The position numbers and the translations under genes are program-made. This document shows, piece by piece, positions 44,758 through 53,805 of a DNA stretch of 64,000 bases; positions within the stretch are counted from its first letter, which is position 1, and each line of letters starts with the position of its first letter. Under the pieces are notes generated by a model. That model worked only from the letters and a program-made list of their open reading frames with translations, did not search any database and was not told where the DNA came from. This DNA comes from Bacteroidales bacterium (GTDB taxonomy: Bacteria > Bacteroidota > Bacteroidia > Bacteroidales > F082): assembly GCA_019454985.1 (NCBI GenBank), contig JACFNF010000001.1:1-64000 (forward strand). The letters are read 5' to 3'.

Positions 44758-46574
44758 GGCGATGGGCTTGTTTCGAGTAAAAACTTCTCCAGTTCGGGAC
44801 GTTTGATTTCTCCGGTGATATAAAGCTCCATCATCAGGCTGGCGATAGGTGCAGCCCATGTTGCGCCGAAACCGGCATTCTCAACCACAACGGCAATGGC
44901 AATGGTAGGTTTGTCGTATGGGGCAAAAGCCATAAACAATGAGTGATCCTTGCCGTGGGGGTTTTCGGCTGTTCCGGTTTTTCCGGCAGCCTGAAAATCT
45001 TTCACCTTATATCGCCTGGCTGTACCACTTCCTCCTTCAAACACATCGAGCATGGCGCTTTTTACTAAGCGAAAATAACGGGCTTCGATACCCGTTTCAC
45101 GTCTTTGGGTGAAATGAGCCGGCAGCGTATCGCCTTCATCACCCAATCTTCGGGCCAAATGTGGCGGATAATAATACCCCTCATTTCCGACAAGAGCAGC
45201 AAGATTGGCCAATTGCAGAGGCGTCACCAAAATCTCACCTTGCCCAATGCTCAGCGATCGAATAGTCATGGCATTCCAGCGGCCGTTATATACTTTGTCA
45301 AAATAATTGCCCGAAGGTATATTACCTGACACTTCGAAAGGAATATCGGTTTTAAAACGCTGACCAAGTCCAAAATCGAGCATCTTGTGATACCAAAGAT
45401 CGAAAGCTTTTTTCTGACCGTGCAACGACGGGTTGCTCAGAATACTGCGGAAAGTATTCCAGAAAAAGGGGTTACATGAGTTTTCGATGGCAGCATGAAC
45501 CGCAAGCGGGGTGACATGGCTGTGCGTACAACGAATGGGTGAGCTATTTTTACCCTGACAGGTGAAGCGTGTTTCTTCGGTAATGGAGCCGGTTTGCAAT
45601 GCTATCAAGGCATTAAACATTTTAAATGTTGAACCGGGCGGGTAGGTACCTCCAATGGCCCTGTTGATGAGCGGTTTTTTCTCGTTTTGAAGCAGCTCGT
45701 TGAAATTTTTGCCGCGAGCGCGGCCTACTAATAGATTGGGATCGTAATTAGGGCTGCTTACCAAAGCCAGAATCTCGCCCGTGGCAGGATCAATGGCCAC
45801 GATGCTGCCCGTTTTGTTAACCATTAGTTTTTCGCCATACTCCTGAAGGCGGGCATCCATGCCCAGATAAATATTTTTTCCGGTAACAGGCAAGGTGTCG
45901 AAAACGCCATTTTGAAAACTGCCTTTTTCGCGGTTATGCACATCTACCATCATGATTTTCATCCCCTTGCGCCCGCGTAATGCTTTCTCGTAGAACTTCT
46001 CAAGTCCCGATTTCCCGATATAATCGCCCATCTTATAGACAGGGTCGCGTTCCATTTCGGCAGCGTTTACCTCCCCCACATCGCCCAGCACATGCGCAGC
46101 GATAGGGCGGGGATATTTACGCAATGTACGTGCCTGAAAAAAGAAACCGGGATAATGATACAGTTTTTCGATGATATAGCCGTAATCCTCTTTCGAGATC
46201 TGTTCCAAAAACACTGTCGGCCGATACATCGAATATTTTCGGGCAGCTCGCAGACGATGGCGAAAATCCTCTAAATCAATCTTCAACAAACGACAAAAGG
46301 CTAAGGTGTCTTCAATTTTTGCCTGCCGAGGAATCACTAAGAGGTCATAAGCAGCCTCGTTATAAACCAAAAGCTCGCCGTTGCGATCGAAAATGGTGCC
46401 ACGAGCCGGATATTGTGTCACAAATCGCAGCACATTGTTCTGCGATGATAACTTATAGGACTGATTGATGACCTGGAGATAGAAAAGTCTTACCACAAAC
46501 ACCCCCGCAATAACAAGGATGATGAGGGTAATAACCTGCCGCTGCGTGTTATATTTGTAGCTTTCCATGGCCAT
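44754..46574 (-). CDS. mrdA: Penicillin-binding protein 2
   Basis: Transpeptidase of the rod-elongation complex, partner of RodA. The product is 606 aa from the ATG at 46574; a second ATG two codons on (46568) is equally possible. There is one N-terminal membrane anchor (VITLIILVIAGVFVVRLFYL), then the pedestal domain with YPARGTIFDRNGELL. The transpeptidase has Ser-x-x-Lys in PPGSTFKMFNAL, Ser-x-Asn in ENSCNPFF and Lys-Thr-Gly in AAGKTGTAENPHG. Longer in-frame starts lie upstream of the -7 box at 46593-46586 and are rejected. No mreBCD genes are next to it in this window. Confidence 0.94.
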   Translation of the reverse strand: MAMESYKYNTQRQVITLIILVIAGVFVVRLFYLQVINQSYKLSSQNNVLRFVTQYPARGTIFDRNGELLVYNEAAYDLLVIPRQAKIEDTLAFCRLLKIDLEDFRHRLRAARKYSMYRPTVFLEQISKEDYGYIIEKLYHYPGFFFQARTLRKYPRPIAAHVLGDVGEVNAAEMERDPVYKMGDYIGKSGLEKFYEKALRGRKGMKIMMVDVHNREKGSFQNGVFDTLPVTGKNIYLGMDARLQEYGEKLMVNKTGSIVAIDPATGEILALVSSPNYDPNLLVGRARGKNFNELLQNEKKPLINRAIGGTYPPGSTFKMFNALIALQTGSITEETRFTCQGKNSSPIRCTHSHVTPLAVHAAIENSCNPFFWNTFRSILSNPSLHGQKKAFDLWYHKMLDFGLGQRFKTDIPFEVSGNIPSGNYFDKVYNGRWNAMTIRSLSIGQGEILVTPLQLANLAALVGNEGYYYPPHLARRLGDEGDTLPAHFTQRRETGIEARYFRLVKSAMLDVFEGGSGTARRYKVKDFQAAGKTGTAENPHGKDHSLFMAFAPYDKPTIAIAVVVENAGFGATWAAPIASLMMELYITGEIKRPELEKFLLETSPSP

Positions 46575-46585
46575 TTTTAGCGTTG

Positions 46586-46593
46586 CAAAGTTA
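46586..46593 (-). promoter_or_regulatory. -7 box of the PBP2-rodA operon
   Basis: On the minus strand the sequence is TAACTTTG, an exact TAnnTTTG match. The start of transcription would fall only a few bases before the ATG at 46574, so the leader is very short. Confidence 0.55.
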
Positions 46594-46736
46594 CGGCTAT
46601 CCTTGAAAGCGAGAAGACAAAAGCTGCTTTTTGCCAAAATTGACTGACAGATCAAATCCCGGCCTGAACCCCAGCTCTGCAAACGGCTTTTAATCCATTC
46701 TTTTCAATGATATTCTGAAAGCGGAACATTTCTTTT

Positions 46737-46744
46737 TATTTTTG
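46737..46744 (+). promoter_or_regulatory. -7 box of the M48 peptidase gene
   Basis: TATTTTTG matches TAnnTTTG, 44 bp before the ATG at 46789. Confidence 0.5.
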
Positions 46745-46788
46745 TCTCAACAATAAATCTTTTGTTTTCAAATCAAAATTCAACCGCT

Positions 46789-47610
46789 ATGAATATGAAA
46801 TGGAGTTCCACATTACGATACTTCACCTTGTTGCTGATGGTATCATTTTTCCTCATTCTCTCGTGCAGCCGGGTTCCTATCACCGGTCGGCGGCAAATCA
46901 ACCTTCTGCCATCATCGCAGATGCTCAGCATGAGCTTTCAGCAATATAGCGAGTTTTTAAAAACCAATAAAGTTTCTACAAATGCAGAGCAGACAGCTTT
47001 GGTAAAAAAAGTCGGGCAGAACATTCAGCATGCTGTTGAAAAATATTTTGCTTCCAAAGGGATGTCGGGTGAGCTGAAAGGCTACAACTGGGAATTCAAT
47101 TTGGTTGACAACAACGAGGCTAACGCCTGGTGTATGCCCGGCGGGAAAGTGGTTTTCTACACCGGTATTCTTCCCATCACTAAAGACGAAGTGGGCATGG
47201 CCGTAGTGATGGGGCACGAAGTGGCTCATGCCGTAGCCGAACATGGCAACGAACGGATGAGCCAGGGGCTGCTCACCGAGCTCGGCGGAGTGGCGTTGTC
47301 GGTGGCTCTTAAAGATAAACCACAACAAACTCAGGCTTTATGGTTGACAGCTTATGGGCTCGGTAGTCAGGTGGGAGTTTTGCTTCCTTACAGCCGCCTT
47401 CACGAAAGCGAAGCCGACAAACTTGGTTTGATTTTTATGGCTATGGCCGGATATAACCCACAGGAAGCCGTGGCTTTCTGGCAACGGATGGCTTCGATGA
47501 AAGGAGGACAGGCTGTCCCGGAATTCCTTAGCACACACCCTTCGGATGCCACCCGCATCGCTCAAATTAAGAAATGGCTTCCCGAAGCAATGACCTATTA
47601 CAAAAGGTAA
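46789..47610 (+). CDS. M48-family metallopeptidase, lipoprotein
   Basis: Periplasmic zinc protease of the LoiP/BepA (Oma1-like) group. The product is 273 aa from the ATG at 46789; the frame is open from 46762 but the promoter and signal-peptide shape favour the later start. The lipobox is LILSC. The zinc site HExxH is in VVMGHEVAHAVAEHGNERMS, and the third ligand Glu is in LHESEADKLG. NEANAWCMPGGKVVFYTGIL precedes it, as in the family. A terminal HPSDATRIAQIKKWLPEA is usual for these enzymes. It is a single-gene unit divergent from PBP2. Confidence 0.93.
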   Translation: MNMKWSSTLRYFTLLLMVSFFLILSCSRVPITGRRQINLLPSSQMLSMSFQQYSEFLKTNKVSTNAEQTALVKKVGQNIQHAVEKYFASKGMSGELKGYNWEFNLVDNNEANAWCMPGGKVVFYTGILPITKDEVGMAVVMGHEVAHAVAEHGNERMSQGLLTELGGVALSVALKDKPQQTQALWLTAYGLGSQVGVLLPYSRLHESEADKLGLIFMAMAGYNPQEAVAFWQRMASMKGGQAVPEFLSTHPSDATRIAQIKKWLPEAMTYYKR

Positions 47611-47633
47611 GCGAAAAACAACGCAAAAATCCT

Positions 47634-47641
47634 TATCTTTG
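47634..47641 (+). promoter_or_regulatory. -7 box of elbB
   Basis: TATCTTTG matches TAnnTTTG, 29 bp before the elbB ATG at 47671. Confidence 0.5.
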
Positions 47642-47670
47642 TAAAAATCAATAATTAAGAAGGAAAATTC

Positions 47671-48330
47671 ATGAAAAAATTTGCAGTAGTACTGGCAGGA
47701 TGTGGTGTTTACGATGGGGCAGAAATCCATGAAGCCACCCTTGCCATGTTAGCCATTAAAGAAGCCGGTGCAGACTATCAATGTTTTGCTCCCGACATGG
47801 AACAATACCATGTGATCAATCATCTGACAGGCGAAGTGATGAACGAAAAGCGTAATGTGCTGGTTGAGGCTGCACGTATTGCCAGAGGAAAAATCCTGCC
47901 TTTGTCGCAATTCAAGGCCGGCGATTTCGATGTCCTTCTTTTCCCGGGAGGTTTTGGTGCCGCCAAAAATCTGTCAACTATAGCTTTCGATGGCCCTAAG
48001 GCCAAGGTTCAGCCCGATGTAGAAGCGGCCATCAAAGCCATTTCGAAGGCAGGTAAGCCCATCGGCGCCATGTGCATCTCGCCTACCTTTGTTGCCAAAG
48101 TACTTGGCGATGTGAATGTGACCATAGGCAATGATGATGGAACCATCAAAGTTGTCGAGTCTTTTGGCTCCAAACATGTGAAAACACAACATGGCGAGGT
48201 TGTTTCCGATCCGCAACGACGGGTGTTTACTACTCCCTGCTATATGCTGGATGCCACCATCAGCGACATCTGGCATGGAGCAGTGAACCTCGTTAAGGCC
48301 ATTATGGATTCATTCGGCGAAAAGAAATAA
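47671..48330 (+). CDS. elbB: Isoprenoid biosynthesis glyoxalase ElbB
   Basis: DJ-1/PfpI-superfamily protein with weak glyoxalase activity in E. coli, where it was named for enhancing lycopene production. The 219-aa product matches the family over its whole length. VLAGCGVYDGAEIHEATLAM is at the N terminus, VLLFPGGFGAAKNLS follows, and the nucleophile Cys is in GAMCISPTFVAKVLG. The TPCYMLDATISDIWHGA block is at the C terminus. It is a single gene with its own -7 box, convergent with the pseudouridine synthase 21 bp away. Confidence 0.93.
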   Translation: MKKFAVVLAGCGVYDGAEIHEATLAMLAIKEAGADYQCFAPDMEQYHVINHLTGEVMNEKRNVLVEAARIARGKILPLSQFKAGDFDVLLFPGGFGAAKNLSTIAFDGPKAKVQPDVEAAIKAISKAGKPIGAMCISPTFVAKVLGDVNVTIGNDDGTIKVVESFGSKHVKTQHGEVVSDPQRRVFTTPCYMLDATISDIWHGAVNLVKAIMDSFGEKK

Positions 48331-48351
48331 CCAGCGGAGACTTTCTTCCGG

Positions 48352-49044
48352 TCATTCAGTCCATCCCATAATCTGCATGATTCGCAAAAATTCCGGCTGA
48401 TACGGCGCCTCGATGGTGCATAGTTGGTTGGTGACGGGATGTACAAAACAGAGCGACACCGCATGCAACAAAAGCGTGCTGTGCTGAAAGTGTTGCAGAA
48501 ACAAACGATTCTGTTTGTTGCATCCATGCGGGCGATCGCCAATAACCGGATGAAAAATATGTGCCAGATGCCGTCGTATTTGGTGCATACGACCCGTTTC
48601 CGGCATCACTTCTAGCAACGAGAAGCGGGATGTGGCAAAACCTGCAGAAGGGATATCAAGCTCGGCCGTTTTGAGCCGACGATAATGGGTGACGGCTTGC
48701 TGATATTGTCCGGTTTCGTTGCGCAATGGTGCGTCCACTCTACCCTGTTCTTCGGTGTATCCCCTGACAATTGCATGATAGGTTTTTTGAGGCTGACGCA
48801 GCATAAACTGTTGCTGCATCATCCTGTTGGTTGTGTGATCAAGCGCAAAAAGCAATACTCCCGCCGTCTTCCGATCAAGGCGATGCACGGGATAAACATG
48901 CCGGCCTATCCTATCTCGAACCCATTGCACAGCAAAATCAGATGCATCGGCAGCAATCGGACTTTTGTGAACCAACAATCCATGCGGCTTGTTGATGGCT
49001 ACGAGATATTCATCTTGAAGAAGAATCTGAGGCAACAATTCCAT
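48352..49044 (-). CDS. RluA-family pseudouridine synthase, TruC-like
   Basis: Pseudouridine synthase acting on tRNA or rRNA. From the ATG at 49044 the product is 230 aa. The catalytic Asp is in the RluA motif YPVHRLDRKTAGVLLFA. INKPHGLLVHKS is the N-terminal block, and HQIRRHLAHIFHPVIGDRPH with GCNKQNR fits the TruC branch (tRNA U65), although the exact target is uncertain. A longer frame starting with GTG at 49071 overlaps the -7 box and is rejected. The closing VHP-type and FLRIMQIMGW ends are complete. Confidence 0.88.
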   Translation of the reverse strand: MELLPQILLQDEYLVAINKPHGLLVHKSPIAADASDFAVQWVRDRIGRHVYPVHRLDRKTAGVLLFALDHTTNRMMQQQFMLRQPQKTYHAIVRGYTEEQGRVDAPLRNETGQYQQAVTHYRRLKTAELDIPSAGFATSRFSLLEVMPETGRMHQIRRHLAHIFHPVIGDRPHGCNKQNRLFLQHFQHSTLLLHAVSLCFVHPVTNQLCTIEAPYQPEFLRIMQIMGWTE

Positions 49045-49070
49045 TTTGAGGGATGGGGAAAAAATGACCA

Positions 49071-49078
49071 CAAAAGTA
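49071..49078 (-). promoter_or_regulatory. -7 box of the pseudouridine synthase gene
   Basis: On the minus strand the sequence reads TACTTTTG, an exact TAnnTTTG match. It lies 26 bp before the ATG at 49044. Confidence 0.55.
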
Positions 49079-49159
49079 AAGCTCTTTTTATGGTGAGAAG
49101 TTAAAACCGCATCAAAAGTGGCTGTTAAACCTTAACAACAAGACCAATGAAATAACATG

Positions 49160-51577
49160 CTACCAGTCAATCGTCACACACTCCTGAGGCCGAAGGTCGA
49201 ACCAAAAAATGATTTCGTCACCAGAAACTTTTCGGTTTTTCGTTTCCCGACCATTGATCTGCACGCTGTTTCCTTTCATCGCCATACTCATCCCCTTGAT
49301 TGTGATCCTGGAAGGGTTGAACAATTCCAAAGAATGATCAGAAATTTTTTCCACGCGAATCTGCCGCAAACCCTCGTAGTGGCTCACTATCTGTTGCACG
49401 GTTGACGGCAAAACAAGACGTTTTTCCCGAAGTTGTTGGAGTGTTTTCAGTGCCCTGTTGAAACCGTCCATTGCCACCAGATTGCCATCAACATCACTTT
49501 TCCAATAACCTTTGCCTTCTTTCACCCAGGCCGGATAGATATGGGCAAAATAAACCGACCGGTTTTGGATAAGCTTCTCCATTCGTTTTGGTTGGAAAAG
49601 ATAATCCCACACCTCATCGGTGGGAGCTTCGAGGGTTCCGGTGGTGCCCCAGAGCATTGCTTCGGGAAATGACGGATGGCGGCAAACCATCGGAACGGGG
49701 AAAGCGTCGCCGAAACCAGGGTAGGGAATCATAAAATGTCCATCAAAAGCAAAGTCGTTCCATGGGCTGACCTCTTCGTACCAAGCATTCCACAGGTAAC
49801 GGATTCCGTGTTTTTTCCACAACCGACGAACTGCTACCGGCGATTGGGGATCAAGACCATCACAGCAAAGATTTTCGCGATTATTTTCGGCCTTATTGTT
49901 ATAGCCATGATCAATCCAGCTTACCGATCCAAATCGCAACTGCATATCCTTTAGTGCTCTGCGAAGCATGGCAGATGTCGAAGTAAACTGTTCAGGGGTA
50001 TGCAGGCAAAGTTCGTGACCTTTGTCATGAAGTTGCTGCATCAGGTTAGCAAATGCAGTATCGGTGGTAAGTGTAGCATGAAAACCCATAAAATGCCCGT
50101 TGCTGGCCTGGCTGTTGCGAATACCATCAGGATTGGCATAAAAGATACTCCGCGTCACCGGAATGTCATATCCGACAAAACCTCCTACCGCATCCGCAGG
50201 TCGAACAAGATTGCTTCTGCCGAAATTCACCGCCCGCTGAGTAGCAATATCAGTCCAGTCAGCATGTTCTGTCCACACAAAAGCAGCATCATAGCCATCG
50301 GGAATCCAAAGGATACGTGGAATATCATAGGATTCGAGACCAAAAAAGAACGAAAATGAGCCGCGGAAACATTGCTTTTTCTGAATGGTGGCTGCCGAAA
50401 GATCAACAAAATAGTCCGATGTGTCGGGAATCAGCGGATAATGCAACAAAGGATGGTCAGTGGCCAAATCGAGGTTCAGGAAAAGCTGACCTTTTTGGGT
50501 GTTGAGCTGGCTCGACGAAAGTTGTAAGCTGTTGTGCATCATCACACTGCGCTTATTTTCCCCGAAAACCACGCCTCCATTACGCAAATAATATTCAGGC
50601 TGGAAAGAATTGGTGTCCAACAATCCGCTTTGACGGATGACGGCATGAACCGAATCCAAAAAGCTTGTCACAAGACTGTTTCGCCAAAGGATAACAGGCC
50701 TTTTCGCAGTAGTTCTCACCTCACAACGAAGCTGATGATTGTTTGGTGAAATGACGATTTCCATCATGGCTGTCATTTCATCTATCCGGGCCTCAAAATG
50801 AAGTCGGGTTTGATGTCGGTGGCCAGACTTTTTTTTCAGCCTCCAGGCCTGAGTTTGCCGCCAAAGTGTACTATCCTCCTTCCTGCCCAATTCAACAATC
50901 CATGCTATTGGCCGACTGATGGGTGCGCCTGAACTGTCGGCTAACCTGAGCCATTGGTTTTCGGCTTGCCATTGCAGCTGAAAATTTTTTCCATAGGCTA
51001 ATGTGTGATATCTGCTGCTGTCATCGTCAATGGCGTCAAAGTCGGGCAAAAAGGATAGAGGCGAACTATGATGAACCGATATTTCAACGGAATCCACAAG
51101 GAATTCTGCAGCTTCCCTGTTCCAGATATATGCTTTGATCCGGATATCATGACTGAGATCGGCTGGCAGCTTAAAAGTATAGTGAAGCTTGTTCCATTGA
51201 GTCCGATGCCGTAGAAAATCATCGCATCGTACCCCTTGATACAAAACAAGTGTATCGGCACGCATTACGGTGATGACAAACAACGCACCTGTGGAAAGTT
51301 TCTCGCTTTTTATGAAAGCTGTGAGCTGCCAGTTTTGATTTATCCCCGCAAGTTCTTCTGGCACAGGGGCATTGATGTTCAGTGCAAATGTTTGATCGGC
51401 ACGGATAAGTCCGGCATATTTTCCTTGTGGCGAACTGCTATCGGCCACAGGGGTAAAATCCGTCCAAAACGTCTGAGCTTCATCCGGTTCAAATCCGATA
51501 AAATATCGCTGGGCATTTCCGGCTGACGAAAAAACCAAAAAGAAGAAAGCCAGCCAGAATAGCCTTTTTTTACTCAT
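49160..51577 (-). CDS. Secreted protein with a NodB-like (polysaccharide deacetylase-type) region
   Basis: I do not recognise a named family for the whole 805-aa product. From the ATG at 51577 it has a clear signal peptide (LFWLAFFFLVFSSAGNAQ). The first ~400 residues are beta-rich and look like carbohydrate-binding or sandwich domains. In the second half AAFVWTEHADWTDIATQRAV supplies an acidic/His pair and HDKGHELCLHTPEQFTS supplies a His-x-x-x-x-His-like block; these resemble NodB motifs 1 and 2. WIDHGYNN may be a later motif. No T9SS tail is seen; it ends RPQECVTIDW. The start overlaps the butyrate kinase stop by 8 bp, so the two are coupled. Deacetylase activity is inference. Confidence 0.65.
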   Translation of the reverse strand: MSKKRLFWLAFFFLVFSSAGNAQRYFIGFEPDEAQTFWTDFTPVADSSSPQGKYAGLIRADQTFALNINAPVPEELAGINQNWQLTAFIKSEKLSTGALFVITVMRADTLVLYQGVRCDDFLRHRTQWNKLHYTFKLPADLSHDIRIKAYIWNREAAEFLVDSVEISVHHSSPLSFLPDFDAIDDDSSRYHTLAYGKNFQLQWQAENQWLRLADSSGAPISRPIAWIVELGRKEDSTLWRQTQAWRLKKKSGHRHQTRLHFEARIDEMTAMMEIVISPNNHQLRCEVRTTAKRPVILWRNSLVTSFLDSVHAVIRQSGLLDTNSFQPEYYLRNGGVVFGENKRSVMMHNSLQLSSSQLNTQKGQLFLNLDLATDHPLLHYPLIPDTSDYFVDLSAATIQKKQCFRGSFSFFFGLESYDIPRILWIPDGYDAAFVWTEHADWTDIATQRAVNFGRSNLVRPADAVGGFVGYDIPVTRSIFYANPDGIRNSQASNGHFMGFHATLTTDTAFANLMQQLHDKGHELCLHTPEQFTSTSAMLRRALKDMQLRFGSVSWIDHGYNNKAENNRENLCCDGLDPQSPVAVRRLWKKHGIRYLWNAWYEEVSPWNDFAFDGHFMIPYPGFGDAFPVPMVCRHPSFPEAMLWGTTGTLEAPTDEVWDYLFQPKRMEKLIQNRSVYFAHIYPAWVKEGKGYWKSDVDGNLVAMDGFNRALKTLQQLREKRLVLPSTVQQIVSHYEGLRQIRVEKISDHSLELFNPSRITIKGMSMAMKGNSVQINGRETKNRKVSGDEIIFWFDLRPQECVTIDW

Positions 51578-52649
51578 ATTCAAGTACTTCCACCCCGCCA
51601 CGCAGCACAGCCAATCCGTGAGCAGCATGAGCGTCAAGGTCATTCACCGAAGGAAACAGAGCCATGGGAGCCAGCTTACCAACGCGTTTTTTCACATTTT
51701 CCAGAAACAACTCGCTATTAAAAATCTGTCCCGAAAGGATGATGGCATCCAACTCGCCTTCAAGGGTAGCATAATGGCTGGCAATCTCTTTGCTCACCTG
51801 ATAGGCACAAGCTTCGGAGATGAACAGCGCCTTGGGGTCTTTGTTGGCAATCATCTGATTGATCTGTTGGATGTTATCGGTTCCCAGATAAGCAGCATAT
51901 CCGCCTTTGATACTCACCATTTCGCGAATTTCCTGTTCGGAATATTTACCACTGAAGCACAGGTCAATAAGTTGACCTACAGGTAATGTTCCAGTTCGTG
52001 CAATTGAGAAAGGTCCGCCCCCGTCGTAAGCCTGATTCACATCAATCACACGGCCTTTGCAATGAGCGCCTACACTGATTCCCCCTAAACCCACGTGACA
52101 CACAATCAGATTGAGTTCATTGTAGTTGCGGTTAATACTTTTGGCATATTTCTGCGCAAAAAACTTATGGCTCAGGGCATGGAAGATCGAACGTCTGACA
52201 AAAAGCGGATGGCCCGTGATGCGTGCCAGATCAGACAGCTCGTCCACAACCACCGGATCGGCCATATAAGCATTCACCCCAATCATGGCTGCTAAGTCGA
52301 ACGAAATCAGCCCACCGAGATTGGTTTCACGCATCCCTTGTATCCCTTTCATCAGGTCTTCCACCATTCGGGTATTGACTTTATAGATTCCCGACTTCAA
52401 CGGTTTCACCAATCCACTGCGCGACATGATGATGTTCACCTTTTGGATATCGAAATCGTTGCGTTTGAGCTCTGCCAGAATGGCATCGCGGCGATATTCG
52501 CGCTGATCGGTAACTAAGCTGAAACGTTTTAGGTCCTCTTCGGGATGTTTGATGGCTTTCAGGAACATGGGTTCGGTATTGCGATATATGGCAATCCGTG
52601 TTGACCATTTCTCGGGATAAACGACTAAGATCTTTTTTTGGAGCGACAT
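51570..52649 (-). CDS. buk: Butyrate kinase
   Basis: Acetokinase-family enzyme that makes butyrate (or a branched homologue) and ATP from the acyl phosphate. The 359-aa product has the N-terminal phosphate-binding region (ILVVYPEKWSTRIAIY). ARITGHPLFVRRSIFHALSH is the family signature block, followed by IVCHVGLGGISVGAHCKGRV and SGQIFNSELFLENVKKRVG in the second lobe. The length is typical. The partner gene phosphate butyryltransferase (ptb) is not in the window, which is unusual because ptb-buk are often adjacent. Its end overlaps the NodB-like gene, and mannose-1-phosphate guanylyltransferase lies 45 bp upstream. Confidence 0.93.
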   Translation of the reverse strand: MSLQKKILVVYPEKWSTRIAIYRNTEPMFLKAIKHPEEDLKRFSLVTDQREYRRDAILAELKRNDFDIQKVNIIMSRSGLVKPLKSGIYKVNTRMVEDLMKGIQGMRETNLGGLISFDLAAMIGVNAYMADPVVVDELSDLARITGHPLFVRRSIFHALSHKFFAQKYAKSINRNYNELNLIVCHVGLGGISVGAHCKGRVIDVNQAYDGGGPFSIARTGTLPVGQLIDLCFSGKYSEQEIREMVSIKGGYAAYLGTDNIQQINQMIANKDPKALFISEACAYQVSKEIASHYATLEGELDAIILSGQIFNSELFLENVKKRVGKLAPMALFPSVNDLDAHAAHGLAVLRGGVEVLEYE

Positions 52650-52694
52650 GCTGTAAATTTCTTGAGGTTTCTGGCTAGAATATTTGTTGCGGGA

Positions 52695-53795
52695 TCAGAT
52701 AAACTGTTCCCCTTTTTCCACTTTAATATCATTCACAAATTGCCGGATCTGCTGCTCGTCCTGTTTGCGGCAAATCAGCAGAGAATTATCTTCTTCTACC
52801 ACAATATAATCATCAAGGCCCTGAATGACAACAAGTTTGTCCTTTGGCATATGAATCACACAGTTTGAGGTATTGTAGGTTAACACATTGTTTCCGATGA
52901 TGGAATTGGCATTTTTATCTTTGGGTCTGATTTCATAGAGCGATCCCCAAGCGCCTAAATCGCTCCAGCCAAAGTCAACCGACATCACATACACATTGTC
53001 AGCTTTTTCCATGACGCCATAATCAATGGAGATGTTACGGCACACGGCATAGGTTTGCCGGATGAATTCGGTTTCGAGCGGGGTTCCATATTTTCCGGCG
53101 CCTTCGCGGAAAAGGTCTTCCACTTCAGGCAGGAAATATTCAAAGGCAGTGGTGATGGTGTTGAGAGACCAGATGAAGATACCGGCATTCCAGAGAAAAT
53201 CACCGCTTTCTAAGAAGGAAATGGCAATGTCTAAGCTTGGTTTTTCGGTAAAAGTTTTCACTTTTTTTAATTCGGGAACTGACCCCAATACCTGTCCATC
53301 CAGATACTGGATATAGCCATATCCGGTGTCGGGGCGGCTGGGCACAATGCCTAAGGTGAGGAGCCAGGGGTTTTCGCCGGCTACTTTCAAGGCATCGAGT
53401 ACATTCCGGGTAAAGACTTCTTCTTTCAGGATGATATGGTCGCTTGGTGCCACCACAATCACGGCATTGGGGTCTCGCTGACGGATCACATGGTTGGCAT
53501 AAGCAATACATGGGGCAGTGTTGCGTCGGGCAGGCTCGGTGAGTATTTGCGAGGGGCTGATAGCAGGAAGTTGTTCGAGGACTTGTTTACGGTAAAGTTC
53601 GTTTGTGACGATATAGATATTTTCAGGCGGACAAATACGGGTCATCCGGTCGAAAGTCATCTGAATCAGTGTTTTGCCAACGCCCATAATATCAATGAAC
53701 TGTTTTGGACGGTTTGTGGTGCTCATGGGCCAAAAACGCGCTCCAACGCCGCCTGCCATAATCACGCAAAAGTAGTTTTTATTGATTGGCATCAT
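52695..53795 (-). CDS. manC: Mannose-1-phosphate guanylyltransferase
   Basis: Makes GDP-mannose from mannose 1-phosphate and GTP, for polysaccharide and O-glycan synthesis. The 366-aa product has the nucleotidyltransferase signature CVIMAGGVGARFWPMS followed by RPKQF, then EPARRNTAPCIAYA and VAPSDHIILKEE. TLGIVPSRPDTGYGYIQYL and FTEKPSLDIA complete the core. It has no C-terminal phosphomannose-isomerase domain, as usual for the short form. Tandem ATG codons stand at 53795 and 53792. The SprT-like gene ends 10 bp upstream. Confidence 0.93.
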   Translation of the reverse strand: MMPINKNYFCVIMAGGVGARFWPMSTTNRPKQFIDIMGVGKTLIQMTFDRMTRICPPENIYIVTNELYRKQVLEQLPAISPSQILTEPARRNTAPCIAYANHVIRQRDPNAVIVVAPSDHIILKEEVFTRNVLDALKVAGENPWLLTLGIVPSRPDTGYGYIQYLDGQVLGSVPELKKVKTFTEKPSLDIAISFLESGDFLWNAGIFIWSLNTITTAFEYFLPEVEDLFREGAGKYGTPLETEFIRQTYAVCRNISIDYGVMEKADNVYVMSVDFGWSDLGAWGSLYEIRPKDKNANSIIGNNVLTYNTSNCVIHMPKDKLVVIQGLDDYIVVEEDNSLLICRKQDEQQIRQFVNDIKVEKGEQFI

Positions 53796-53805
53796 CTGAA
53801 TATTT

